A stretch of 7,293 nt of DNA from Puniceicoccaceae bacterium (GTDB taxonomy: Bacteria; Verrucomicrobiota; Verrucomicrobiia; Opitutales; Coraliomargaritaceae), in contig PXBU01000272.1 in assembly GCA_003566795.1 (NCBI GenBank), positions 1 to 7,293 on the forward strand, written 5' to 3'. The first letter of the stretch is position 1. Every line of letters starts with the position of its first letter. Below, in pieces: positions 1-7,217 of this stretch. Under the pieces are notes generated by a model, which made no database searches, was not told where the DNA came from, and worked only from the letters and a program-made list of their open reading frames with translations. Position numbers and translations under genes: made by a program.

Positions 1-2
1 AA

Positions 3-1058
3 GGGGTGGAGCGTTTCGAAGTGCTCATCGCCCTGGAAGACGGGGCACCGCCGACGGATATTGGTGGCGAGCTATCCCCCCGCAGAAACGACACGGCGCT
101 GCAACTGAGCGAATTCCCCGACCAGGCATTCTACGCCTACGACACCGGACGGGTCGGCACGACGCTGCGCGCAAATGGGCCGGAGTTCACCATCGAAGCC
201 CAGCTCCCGGCCGGGCCGGAATACACCGTCGTGGTGCGTGCCGTCGGTCCGGGCCCCCGCGAAGCCCTGCCCGCCGATGGTGATCGCGCGGCGATACCCG
301 CCCGCTCGCACGGCAAGCCGAGTAACCGCGAGACCTACCGCTGGACCGCTGCCGAAGAAGAACCGGGCCCCCTCGTTCCCTGGCCTGCTCTGTATGTCAG
401 TGCGCTGGCTGAAGACGTGGAAAACCCCTTGGCAGTCCGCGCGGTGAGCCCGCAAGCCGGAATCGGGGTGCGGATCGGAGAATTTCGTTTCCTGTTCGAG
501 TTTGAGGAGGATGACGAGGTCGTGGTCGAAATGCCCGCCAATTACCCTTATCCATTGCCCAACCGTCTGGACCCCAATGACGCGGTGTTTACGCTGCAAG
601 GCGGCGCGACCGTGTTTGATCTGAGTGGTCAGACCAGTGATCGCACACTGCTGCCGGCGGCCCTCTATCGCTATCAATTGCCCAGCGACCTCTATCCGCA
701 GGTGGGCGGCGATCTGGTCCAGGTTTCTCCCTTAGTGCAGGAGATTGCCTATGAAAGCTTCGACATGGCCGACCATCGGCCCCTGCCGGGCGAGCTGGAA
801 AAAGACTTCCCGTATTTCAGCCAATTTCAGGGGCGAGACTACAACGTCTTACAGGATCCCTTCCTCGCGGTCCGTGACCGCGAGGACTTCGATGCGTTGA
901 CCGATGAAAACACGCACGAATTGATTCTGCTGGACACGCAGCCAGTCGTTCAAGGCGCGAAATACCGTTACTTATTGGTCCGCTTCGATGAGTTTGGGGA
1001 AATCGACCGAATTCTGCCGGTGGATCCCATCGAAATCACCCCGGACCTCTTTGATTAA
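3..1058 (+). CDS. Beta-rich fibronectin-III-like protein, 5'-truncated by the window edge
   Basis: The reading frame is open to the left edge and ends at TAA (1056-1058), leaving about 350 visible residues. A GTG at position 6 is the first possible start, but no spaced ribosome-binding site can be seen and no signal peptide follows it, so I read this as the C-terminal part of a longer protein. The visible part is acidic, has no cysteine and is rich in predicted beta strands. Around residues 65-80 (numbered from the GTG), PAGPEYTVVVRAV looks like the last strands of a fibronectin-III sandwich. The last 40 residues (GAKYRYLLVRFDEFGEIDRI) look like another such sandwich edge. There is no membrane anchor, sorting signal or catalytic motif at the C-terminus. 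It lies 45 bases upstream of a large exported protein on the same strand, so an operon and a shared extracytoplasmic role are likely. The family is not recognised; function is unknown. Confidence 0.8.
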   Translation, partial: GVERFEVLIALEDGAPPTDIGGELSPRRNDTALQLSEFPDQAFYAYDTGRVGTTLRANGPEFTIEAQLPAGPEYTVVVRAVGPGPREALPADGDRAAIPARSHGKPSNRETYRWTAAEEEPGPLVPWPALYVSALAEDVENPLAVRAVSPQAGIGVRIGEFRFLFEFEEDDEVVVEMPANYPYPLPNRLDPNDAVFTLQGGATVFDLSGQTSDRTLLPAALYRYQLPSDLYPQVGGDLVQVSPLVQEIAYESFDMADHRPLPGELEKDFPYFSQFQGRDYNVLQDPFLAVRDREDFDALTDENTHELILLDTQPVVQGAKYRYLLVRFDEFGEIDRILPVDPIEITPDLFD

Positions 1059-1091
1059 TCAGCGATTCGCCATGACCGAAACCGAACCTTC

Positions 1092-1096
1092 AGGAG
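1092..1096 (+). promoter_or_regulatory. Shine-Dalgarno site of the 1197-residue exported protein
   Basis: AGGAG sits seven bases before the ATG at 1104. This is the only strong ribosome-binding site at a gene start in the window, and it fixes the start of the large protein directly at a signal peptide. The 45-base gap after the preceding stop contains no hairpin or convincing promoter, which favours read-through from the upstream gene. Confidence 0.75.
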
Positions 1097-1103
1097 CCTT
1101 GCT

Positions 1104-4100
1104 ATGAAACGCAACTATTTCATTCCTCTTCTCGCCGTCCCCGTCCTCGCTGCAACGCTGGTACCGACTTCAGTGCTACAGGGGCAGGCCCCGCAGCCGG
1201 TGACCAATCCCGTCTTTACCGAAAAGGAAATCATCCTCTCCGGCCCGTTATTGGGTAAAGGGCAGCCCGGTTCAGTCATTCTGCTGGATCGGCAGACGGG
1301 GCTCTACCAAGCGGGTCTGCGCGATCTGGCCAGCGGGGTCATTACCTGGCAGGACACCCGTTCCAGTGGGCTGCCAGCCATCGACGACGCCGCACTGGGC
1401 CGCTTAGACGAGCGGGACTTGGTCTCCGTGGCGGTAGCCCATGCCGACAGCAACCAACTCGCTTTTTTAAAACCACATGGGGATCGGGTCGAAACGCACC
1501 CCCGGAGGATTCCGTCGCCGGTGCCGCGGCCGGGCCTGCTGGCGGCGGGGCAATTGGACCTCTTTCATTTAACCGAGGACACGTTTTACGAAGACTATGC
1601 GCTGCTTAGCCAGCTGCGCCAGGAAGAAAAGGGTGAAGTCGTGAGCATGCTCAATTTTAACAAAGGCTTATCCCAGTCGCAGATTTTTGCGCAAGGCGAG
1701 CTATCGCCGAAAGCAGAGCCGGGGTATGCGCCTTACCAGTTGTCCACGGTATTCTTTCCCGATTTGGCATTTCCGGCAGTCGCCCAAACAGCCCGCGATA
1801 AGTTGGGCGAGGTGGGCACGCGCCTGACCTTGATCCGGCAGCGAGAAGGGAAAGGACTCAGCTTTCAGGATAGCGAAATCTTCGGTCTGCCAGACCAGCC
1901 TTTTATCGCCACCCCCTTCCTCAACCAGTCGGCGGAGCTGGAGACCATGCTCGTCTCCTGGAATCAGTCCGAGTCGAAGCTCTACGTCTTCTTCCCCGAC
2001 CAGAGCGAAGCCAGCCAGCTGCAGGAATGTGTGCTCGAAGAATACAAAGCAGGTTTTGATCAAGTGATCCTTTTGGAGGACGGTCAGAAGGGCTTGGCCC
2101 GCATCCTGGTGATTGCCGAAGAGGGTGCTGTCGCCGCAGTCCATGAACATGGCGGCGTCTATTGCTGGGGGAGCAGTGAGCATTCGATTAAGGCGGACGA
2201 TAAGCAAACCCTCATCCTCGGAGCCGCTCCGGATGGGGCCGGGGGCTTCACGTTGTTGACCGGCCCCGCCGGAGGAACAGCGGAGAATTGGGCCACCTAC
2301 GAGCGGGACGGCGACGACTACAATCTTTTAGCGCAGGGCAGCATTCCCCAACGAGAAGCCAGCCTGCGCATTGCCAATATATTTGCCTACGAGGAGAACC
2401 CGTTCCTCAATCCCGGCAGCGTCGCGCTCGATGTCTATCGCTACCAGGATTGGACCATCGCTGCCAGCCCCAGTGGTGGTTTCGTGGAAGCGACCGGACT
2501 CGAATTTCAGGGGGGTGATGTAGGTCTGGGCCCGGATCCCCTCACCGAGGCCATCGCTCCGCGTTTGCAGCAGGCGTTCTACCTGCCCAATCAAATCGCC
2601 GATAACATTTCTGTATCCACGCTGGCACCGATGGGGGCTCAGACTGCGGCGTCCATCAGCGTCGATCCGCTACCCGGAAAATTCGACCGGACCATTCGGG
2701 TGCGCTTCGCCACTTCCTTACCAGCGGCTGAGATCTATTACCAGACCGGGCCCGATCAGCCTTGGCAAAACGTCAGTCAACATGGCGAGCCGGTGTTGTA
2801 TCAGGACACCACGCTGCGCTTTTTTGCTGACAATAACAACTCCCTCACGGCCACCCAGACGGCCAGCTACCCCTTCACCCGCGACTTTGACGCGTTCGAC
2901 TCCAACCGCGACGGCCTGCCGGACTTTGTCCGGGATGCCTTCGGCCTGGATCCGCTCGGCCCGCCCGACACCACTGGCAACGGTTACACCGACTTGGAAG
3001 AGATCCTCGCCGGGAGCGACCCCCTCGATCCATCGGATGTCCCCGCCGAAGGCGACCGCTTGACGCTGGGCACGCGGTTTAACGCGCACGTCTTTGTTGA
3101 CGTCCAGGACCTGACCGCGCTGCCGGAAATCGATTTCACGCTCGCAGCCGCGGGCGAGCTCCTGCGCGCCGCCGACACGGCGGGCACCCATCTTGGTCAG
3201 GGCCGGGTCGACCCCTCCTTAATCGGCGGACCGGAAAATACCGCCGGCGCCCGGCTCGTCGGTATCGAGCCCAATCCCGCCCGCCCTTATCTCACACTGC
3301 GCACCGCCCGGCTGTTCTCGGACGGAGGCGAGAATCTGATCCCGGAAAAAGTGGCGCTACAACCAATGCCCCGGCTACCGCTGCCGGTGATCGACTACAC
3401 GCCATCCGGCCAGGATTTGGAAACTGAAGTTGAGAACTGGCTGGCCGCCGCGAAAGATGCCTTGAGCGGCGTCGAAAGGGAGACCCTGGAAAGCGCCCTC
3501 TCAGCCAGCAGCACCCTGCAAACGGCGGTCTTTGAGCACCACCTGGCTCTGCTTTGGGAGCACCGGGCTGGCCTCAGCAGTACCCCAGCGGTGACGCTGT
3601 GGCCCCAGCGCACCGGAGACGGCTCCCGGATAGGGCTGAGCCGTGCGGAGTGGCGGCTCTTGGCCAGCCCGGATACTTCCGATCCCACGCAGCCTCTGGT
3701 AGTCGATCTGCGGGAAAGCTGGCAAAATCTCGCCGACTTTTTTAGCAGCAACGATAGCGACAGTGAGCTCGTGCACAGCTTCGCCCGCGAGCTGTACCAG
3801 GTGCATCAGGAGCACTACCTTCCCGGTCAGAGCAGTGCCCGGCCACCCCTCGACGCCTTCAGGCATTTTCTCGAAAACGCTGGCTCGCTGCCCGATTTCT
3901 ATGCCGCCAACACCACCTGGGATGCCGGAGAGCTATCTACCGTTTACCTGATTCTCGACGAACTCAGCCGCGGGCTCTCGCTCTCCCGTCCGGTGCTGAC
4001 AGTTTTGGCCGAAATCAAGTCAGACACCTTTGCCAGCCCTTGCCGCCTGGTCGGCGACGCTGACAGCAGCCAAACGTTCCTGCTGCTGGATGAACGGGGC

Positions 4101-4697
4101 GAAGCCTACCGCTTTCCGTCCGGACTGCGCCTGCCTGCCGGCACGCTGCTGAGCATAACCGGATTTACCGACACCCAGCCCGTCGATGAGACCTGCGCTG
4201 TCGAAGCCTCCCACCTCGAAGTGTTCTCGATCGATTTGGCCGTCTTGCCCGCGCCGCTCGATCCGGACAACACCGGCAACCTGCTGCCGGAGACTTGGGA
4301 AGAACTACATTTCGGCCAAACCGGGCAGGACCCCTTTGCCGATGCCAGCGGCAACGGCTACTCCAATTTGGAGCACTACCTGCGTGGCCGCAGCCCCCTC
4401 ACCAGCGGCTCGATTTCCACCGAGGAGCCGCTCGATTTTACCCCGCCCGGCCTGCGCATTCAGCCCGCCGAAAACGGTAATTTCGAAATCGAGTGGGAAT
4501 ACGGTGCCGACCTCGCCGATTACTTCCAGTTTCGCTTCGAGCAGAGCACCGATCTGGTAGAATGGATCCCATTCGAGCCGCTGGAGGCCCAGCAAACCGC
4601 CCCCGGCGAGTTCCATGCCCAAGTTCCCCCAGCCGACGAAGCGACCAGCGAACCCACCTTCTACCGCTTCCAGATCGAGTTGCGCGATGATCGGTGA
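1104..4697 (+). CDS. Large Sec-exported multidomain protein with CHB_HEX_C-like and TSP3-like calcium-binding segments
   Basis: 1197 residues; the start is supported by AGGAG and an immediate signal peptide (MKRNY, a hydrophobic stretch at about 6-25, likely cleavage after A29 in GQA). Residues ~35-480 are beta-rich, with repeated units such as SVILLDRQTGLYQ and LVSVAVAHADSNQLAFL that recall FG-GAP/VCBS beta-propeller blades, though calcium loops are degenerate. Residues ~515-590 (SISVDPLPGKFDRTIRV...AEIYYQT) resemble the chitobiase/hexosaminidase C-terminal beta-sandwich. Residues 599-645 form a TSP3-like acidic segment (DSNRDGLPD, then TTGNGYTDLEE), and 1053-1103 a second, weaker copy (DASGNGYSNLE). 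Between them, ~771-965 is mainly helical and ~975-1050 beta-rich; I recognise no family there. Residues ~1110-1197 (FEQSTDLVEW, FYRFQIEL) match the terminal sandwich style common in Verrucomicrobiota secreted proteins. Only four cysteines occur (309, 354, 980, 1031), as two nearby pairs. There is no C-terminal anchor and no catalytic motif. Surface, adhesive or scaffold role is inference. Confidence 0.85.
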   Translation: MKRNYFIPLLAVPVLAATLVPTSVLQGQAPQPVTNPVFTEKEIILSGPLLGKGQPGSVILLDRQTGLYQAGLRDLASGVITWQDTRSSGLPAIDDAALGRLDERDLVSVAVAHADSNQLAFLKPHGDRVETHPRRIPSPVPRPGLLAAGQLDLFHLTEDTFYEDYALLSQLRQEEKGEVVSMLNFNKGLSQSQIFAQGELSPKAEPGYAPYQLSTVFFPDLAFPAVAQTARDKLGEVGTRLTLIRQREGKGLSFQDSEIFGLPDQPFIATPFLNQSAELETMLVSWNQSESKLYVFFPDQSEASQLQECVLEEYKAGFDQVILLEDGQKGLARILVIAEEGAVAAVHEHGGVYCWGSSEHSIKADDKQTLILGAAPDGAGGFTLLTGPAGGTAENWATYERDGDDYNLLAQGSIPQREASLRIANIFAYEENPFLNPGSVALDVYRYQDWTIAASPSGGFVEATGLEFQGGDVGLGPDPLTEAIAPRLQQAFYLPNQIADNISVSTLAPMGAQTAASISVDPLPGKFDRTIRVRFATSLPAAEIYYQTGPDQPWQNVSQHGEPVLYQDTTLRFFADNNNSLTATQTASYPFTRDFDAFDSNRDGLPDFVRDAFGLDPLGPPDTTGNGYTDLEEILAGSDPLDPSDVPAEGDRLTLGTRFNAHVFVDVQDLTALPEIDFTLAAAGELLRAADTAGTHLGQGRVDPSLIGGPENTAGARLVGIEPNPARPYLTLRTARLFSDGGENLIPEKVALQPMPRLPLPVIDYTPSGQDLETEVENWLAAAKDALSGVERETLESALSASSTLQTAVFEHHLALLWEHRAGLSSTPAVTLWPQRTGDGSRIGLSRAEWRLLASPDTSDPTQPLVVDLRESWQNLADFFSSNDSDSELVHSFARELYQVHQEHYLPGQSSARPPLDAFRHFLENAGSLPDFYAANTTWDAGELSTVYLILDELSRGLSLSRPVLTVLAEIKSDTFASPCRLVGDADSSQTFLLLDERGEAYRFPSGLRLPAGTLLSITGFTDTQPVDETCAVEASHLEVFSIDLAVLPAPLDPDNTGNLLPETWEELHFGQTGQDPFADASGNGYSNLEHYLRGRSPLTSGSISTEEPLDFTPPGLRIQPAENGNFEIEWEYGADLADYFQFRFEQSTDLVEWIPFEPLEAQQTAPGEFHAQVPPADEATSEPTFYRFQIELRDDR

Positions 4698-4708
4698 TAT
4701 TTGGCTGG

Positions 4709-4726
4709 TATCCCTCGATCCGGATA
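4709..4726. repeat. Small inverted repeat after the large exported gene
   Basis: TATCC at 4709-4713 pairs with GGATA at 4722-4726 around an eight-base loop, CTCGATCC. With only five base pairs and no T-run it is weak alone. It lies 12 bases after the stop codon, and its loop sequence recurs in the next hairpin. Confidence 0.3.
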
Positions 4727-4738
4727 AGCACGCAATGC

Positions 4739-4757
4739 GCCAGGGCTCGATCCTGGC
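4739..4757 (+). terminator. Possible 3'-end hairpin without a U-tract
   Basis: GCCAGG (4739-4744) pairs with CCTGGC (4752-4757); a G-T pair can extend the stem to seven with the five-base loop CTCGA. It lies 42 bases after the stop of the large exported gene and before the transporter gene, where a transcript end is expected. No run of T follows on the + strand (the next bases are TACGAGATATTC), so it is not a classical intrinsic terminator. It could stabilise an mRNA 3' end, or be chance. Confidence 0.35.
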
Positions 4758-4856
4758 TACGAGATATTCTGTGAAAAAACGTATTTGATTCTGGTCTAAC
4801 CTTCCTGTTTTCCACTGGTTGGGGTGGGGAATCCTTTTCTCGTTTTCACTTATCTT

Positions 4857-6335
4857 ATGTTTAAAAATTTTTTCTGTGGTTGGTTTATCAACGTTCCCAA
4901 GGACCTGGTTGCGGGTTTGGTCGTTGCGCTTGCGCTCATTCCGGAGGCGATTGCCTTTTCCATCATCGCCGGAGTCGATCCCCAGGTGGGGCTCTATGCC
5001 ACCTTTTGTATCGCCGTGGTCACGGCCTTTGTCGGCGGCCGACCGGGTCTGATCAACGGCGCTACCGGGGCGATGGCGCTGCTTATGGTCGTGCTGGTTC
5101 GCGAGCATGGGTTGCAGTATCTGCTCGCGGCCACCGTGCTGACCGGCATCCTGCAAATCATCGCCGGCTACCTGCGGCTGGGGCAGTATCTGCGCTTTGT
5201 ATCGCGGTCGGTCATGACGGGCTTCGTCAACGCGCTGGCGATCCTGATCTTTATGGCGCAACTGGCGGAGTTTAAGCATGTGGGCTGGCAGATGTATGCC
5301 ATGGTCGCCGGCGGTCTGGGGATCATCTACCTCTTTCCGCGCCTCACCAAAGCGGTGCCGTCGCCGCTGGTCTGCATCGTTGTGTTGACTGCAATCGCGA
5401 TCCTCGCAGGTATGGACCTGCGCACCGTCGGTGATATGGGCGAGCTGCCTGCGACTTTGCCCTTGTTCTTCTTGCCGGACATCCCGCTGAATTTGGAAAC
5501 GCTCTTCATCATCCTGCCCTATGCGCTTTCGCTCACCGTGGTGGGCTTGCTCGAATCGCTGATGACGGCCTCCATCGTCGATGACATGACCGATACCGAC
5601 AGCGACAAAAATCGCGAGTGCGTCGGTCAGGGGGCAGGCAATATCGTGGCTGGCTTCTTCGGCGGCATGGCCGGGTGCACCTTGATTGGGCAGACTGTGA
5701 TCAACATGAAGTCCGGCGGACGCGGGCGGCTCTCGACCTTTTGCGCCGGGGTGTTTCTGCTGGCCCTCATCCTGTTGCTGGGTGACTGGGTCTCGCGCAT
5801 ACCGATGGCTGCCCTCGTCGCCGTCATGATTATGGTGGCGATCGGCACCTTCAGTTGGCAGTCTTTAAAGGACCTGCGGACACATCCCAAATCATCCAGC
5901 CTGATTATGGTGACGACGGTCGCGGTGGTGGTGCTGACCCATAACCTCGCCTACGGCGTAGCGGTGGGCATTCTCATGAGCCTGTTCTTTTTTGCCCGCA
6001 AGGCGGCCGCGCTCGTGCGCGTGGGCACCGAGCTGGACGCCAGCGGCGAGGCCCGCACCTATTTTGTGGAGGGCAATGTATTCTTCGTTTCCGCCGACCG
6101 CTTCGCCCGCGCTTTTGATTTCCGTGAAGTGCTTACCCGTGTGACCATCGACGTCACTCGTGCGCATTTCTGGGACATCAGTTCCGTCGCTGCGCTCGAC
6201 AAGGTCGTCCTTAAATTCCGTCGTGATGGTGTTGATGTCGAAGTCGTCGGCATGAACGAAGCCAGTGCGACGCTCGTCAGTCGAGTTGGCACCCATGACA
6301 AAGCCAATGCCACAGATTCGCTGCCCCTTCACTAA
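4857..6335 (+). CDS. SulP-family inorganic anion transporter with C-terminal STAS domain
   Basis: 492 residues from ATG 4857; inner-membrane anion permease of the SulP/SLC26 family. The membrane domain (about 10-395) has many hydrophobic segments, starting with DLVAGLVVALALIPEAIAFS, the typical first SulP helix. The core SulP block is present at about 252-295: VGQGAGNIVAGFFGGMAG, then GQTVINMKSGGRGRLST. A STAS domain follows (about 401-485) with VTIDVTRAHFWDISSVAALD; the DISS motif (440-443) corresponds to the anti-sigma-antagonist phospho-serine loop. The protein is somewhat shorter than E. coli DauA/YchM. An in-frame GTG at 4824 would add 11 residues, but family members begin near MFKNFFCGW, so the ATG is preferred. 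Neither start has a good Shine-Dalgarno. Substrate (sulfate, bicarbonate or another anion) cannot be read from the sequence. A Usp gene follows 18 bases later, probably in the same operon. Confidence 0.93.
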   Translation: MFKNFFCGWFINVPKDLVAGLVVALALIPEAIAFSIIAGVDPQVGLYATFCIAVVTAFVGGRPGLINGATGAMALLMVVLVREHGLQYLLAATVLTGILQIIAGYLRLGQYLRFVSRSVMTGFVNALAILIFMAQLAEFKHVGWQMYAMVAGGLGIIYLFPRLTKAVPSPLVCIVVLTAIAILAGMDLRTVGDMGELPATLPLFFLPDIPLNLETLFIILPYALSLTVVGLLESLMTASIVDDMTDTDSDKNRECVGQGAGNIVAGFFGGMAGCTLIGQTVINMKSGGRGRLSTFCAGVFLLALILLLGDWVSRIPMAALVAVMIMVAIGTFSWQSLKDLRTHPKSSSLIMVTTVAVVVLTHNLAYGVAVGILMSLFFFARKAAALVRVGTELDASGEARTYFVEGNVFFVSADRFARAFDFREVLTRVTIDVTRAHFWDISSVAALDKVVLKFRRDGVDVEVVGMNEASATLVSRVGTHDKANATDSLPLH

Positions 6336-6353
6336 ACAAACGAAAGCCCCGCT

Positions 6354-7217
6354 ATGATCCACAACATCCTCACTTGCACCGACGGTTCCATTTACGCAAC
6401 GAGCATCTACGATCTCACCGCCTGGTCGGCGACGCGCTCCGATGCCGCCGTCCATGTCCTCCACACCCTCGACCCTCGCACCAACGTCGCAGGTGCCTTC
6501 AATTTGAGCGGCAACCTGGAGCCCGAAATGGGGGCCGAGTTGATGGAAGAAATCGTGAAGCTAGAGGAGGCGAAAAGCCGCTTGGTGCGCGAACGCGGCA
6601 AGGTGATTTTGGCCAACGCCCGCCAGCACCTGACGGATGCGGGCGTCACCCGCGTCACCGTCGAGCAACAGAACGGGCGTTTGGTGGAGTCGGTCACGCG
6701 CATGGAAAAAGAAAAGCAGGCGGACCTCGTCATCCTGGGCAAACGCGGCGAGGCGGCCGATTTCGATAAACGGCACCTCGGCTCCAACCTCGAGCGGGTC
6801 ATTCGCGGGAGCACGCGCCCGGTTCTTGTGGCGGCGCGTAAGTTCGTCCCCATCGAGCGTTTTCTTATCGCCTACGACGGCGGACCCAGTGCGGAAAAAG
6901 CAATCCGCTTTGCCATCGAGCAACCCCTTTTGAAAGATCTGGAGTGCCACCTCGTCCGCGCCGGAAAAGTCGACGAAAAAGCCGAGTGGTATCTACAGGA
7001 AGCGGCGGGCAAACTACGCGCAGCGGGATACACCGTGCATGCCGAAGCCATCAGCGGTGCCCCGGAAGATGTGATTGCCGCCCAGGTCCAACAACACAGC
7101 ATTCAACTCCTCGTCATGGGCGCTTATGGCCACTCGCGCATCCGCCAGTTAATGGTCGGCAGCACCACCACCGAAATGGTTCGCACCTGCCACATTCCCG
7201 TCCTGATGTTCCGTTGA
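6354..7217 (+). CDS. Tandem-domain universal stress protein (UspA family)
   Basis: 287 residues, two Usp domains in tandem (about 1-145 and 152-287), a soluble cytosolic nucleotide-binding fold. Each domain starts with the expected first strand and aspartate (ILTCTDGS, D10; FLIAYDGGPSAEKA, D175). Domain 2 ends with the canonical ATP-binding pattern G-x2-G-x9-G-S: GAYGHSRIRQLMVGS (256-270). Domain 1 has the related GKRGEAADFDKRHLGS (129-144), but with ten residues instead of nine between GxxG and GS, so its nucleotide binding may be altered. A helix-rich insert lies at about 50-90 (EMGAELMEEIVKLEEAK). The start follows the SulP stop by 18 bases, with only a weak GAAAG (6342-6346) upstream, fitting co-translation with the transporter. 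Usp proteins encoded beside transporters are known, for example TeaD with the TRAP transporter TeaABC in Halomonas. A role in adjusting SulP activity is inferred. Confidence 0.93.
   Translation: MIHNILTCTDGSIYATSIYDLTAWSATRSDAAVHVLHTLDPRTNVAGAFNLSGNLEPEMGAELMEEIVKLEEAKSRLVRERGKVILANARQHLTDAGVTRVTVEQQNGRLVESVTRMEKEKQADLVILGKRGEAADFDKRHLGSNLERVIRGSTRPVLVAARKFVPIERFLIAYDGGPSAEKAIRFAIEQPLLKDLECHLVRAGKVDEKAEWYLQEAAGKLRAAGYTVHAEAISGAPEDVIAAQVQQHSIQLLVMGAYGHSRIRQLMVGSTTTEMVRTCHIPVLMFR

Larger units (their letters stand above)
4698..4856. other. Intergenic gap between the exported-protein pair and the transporter pair
   Basis: These 159 bases carry no convincing ORF. The first 60 bases hold two small hairpins (listed separately). 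From about 4758 the DNA becomes AT-richer than the flanking genes, as expected for the control region of the transporter pair. TTGATT (4785-4790) could be a -35-like element, but no good -10 hexamer lies at the right distance, so I do not call a promoter. Confidence 0.6.

Noticed and set aside
6..8. GTG as the true start of the first gene
   Set aside because: The frame is open to the window edge, there is no spaced ribosome-binding site, and no signal peptide follows although the neighbouring partner is exported. Truncation by the window is more likely.
72..677. 201-codon open frame on the minus strand
   Set aside because: Antisense of the fibronectin-III-like gene; no recognisable domain and no ribosome-binding site. 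The + frame is continuous and has a coherent beta-rich protein.
4785..4813. Possible sigma-70 promoter with TTGATT as -35
   Set aside because: The 17-base-spaced position for the -10 reads TTTTCC, a poor match. The AT-rich stretch probably holds a promoter, but I cannot place it.
4305..5279. 324-codon open frame on the minus strand crossing the intergenic gap
   Set aside because: It lies antisense to the end of the large exported gene and to the first SulP helices, both of which are well supported. Its translation is rich in Gln, Arg, Asp and His without domain character, as expected of the antisense of hydrophobic, GC-rich codons.
5892..6464. 190-codon open frame on the minus strand over the SulP/Usp junction
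   Set aside because: Antisense of the STAS domain and Usp start, both clear family matches; the translation has no domain character.
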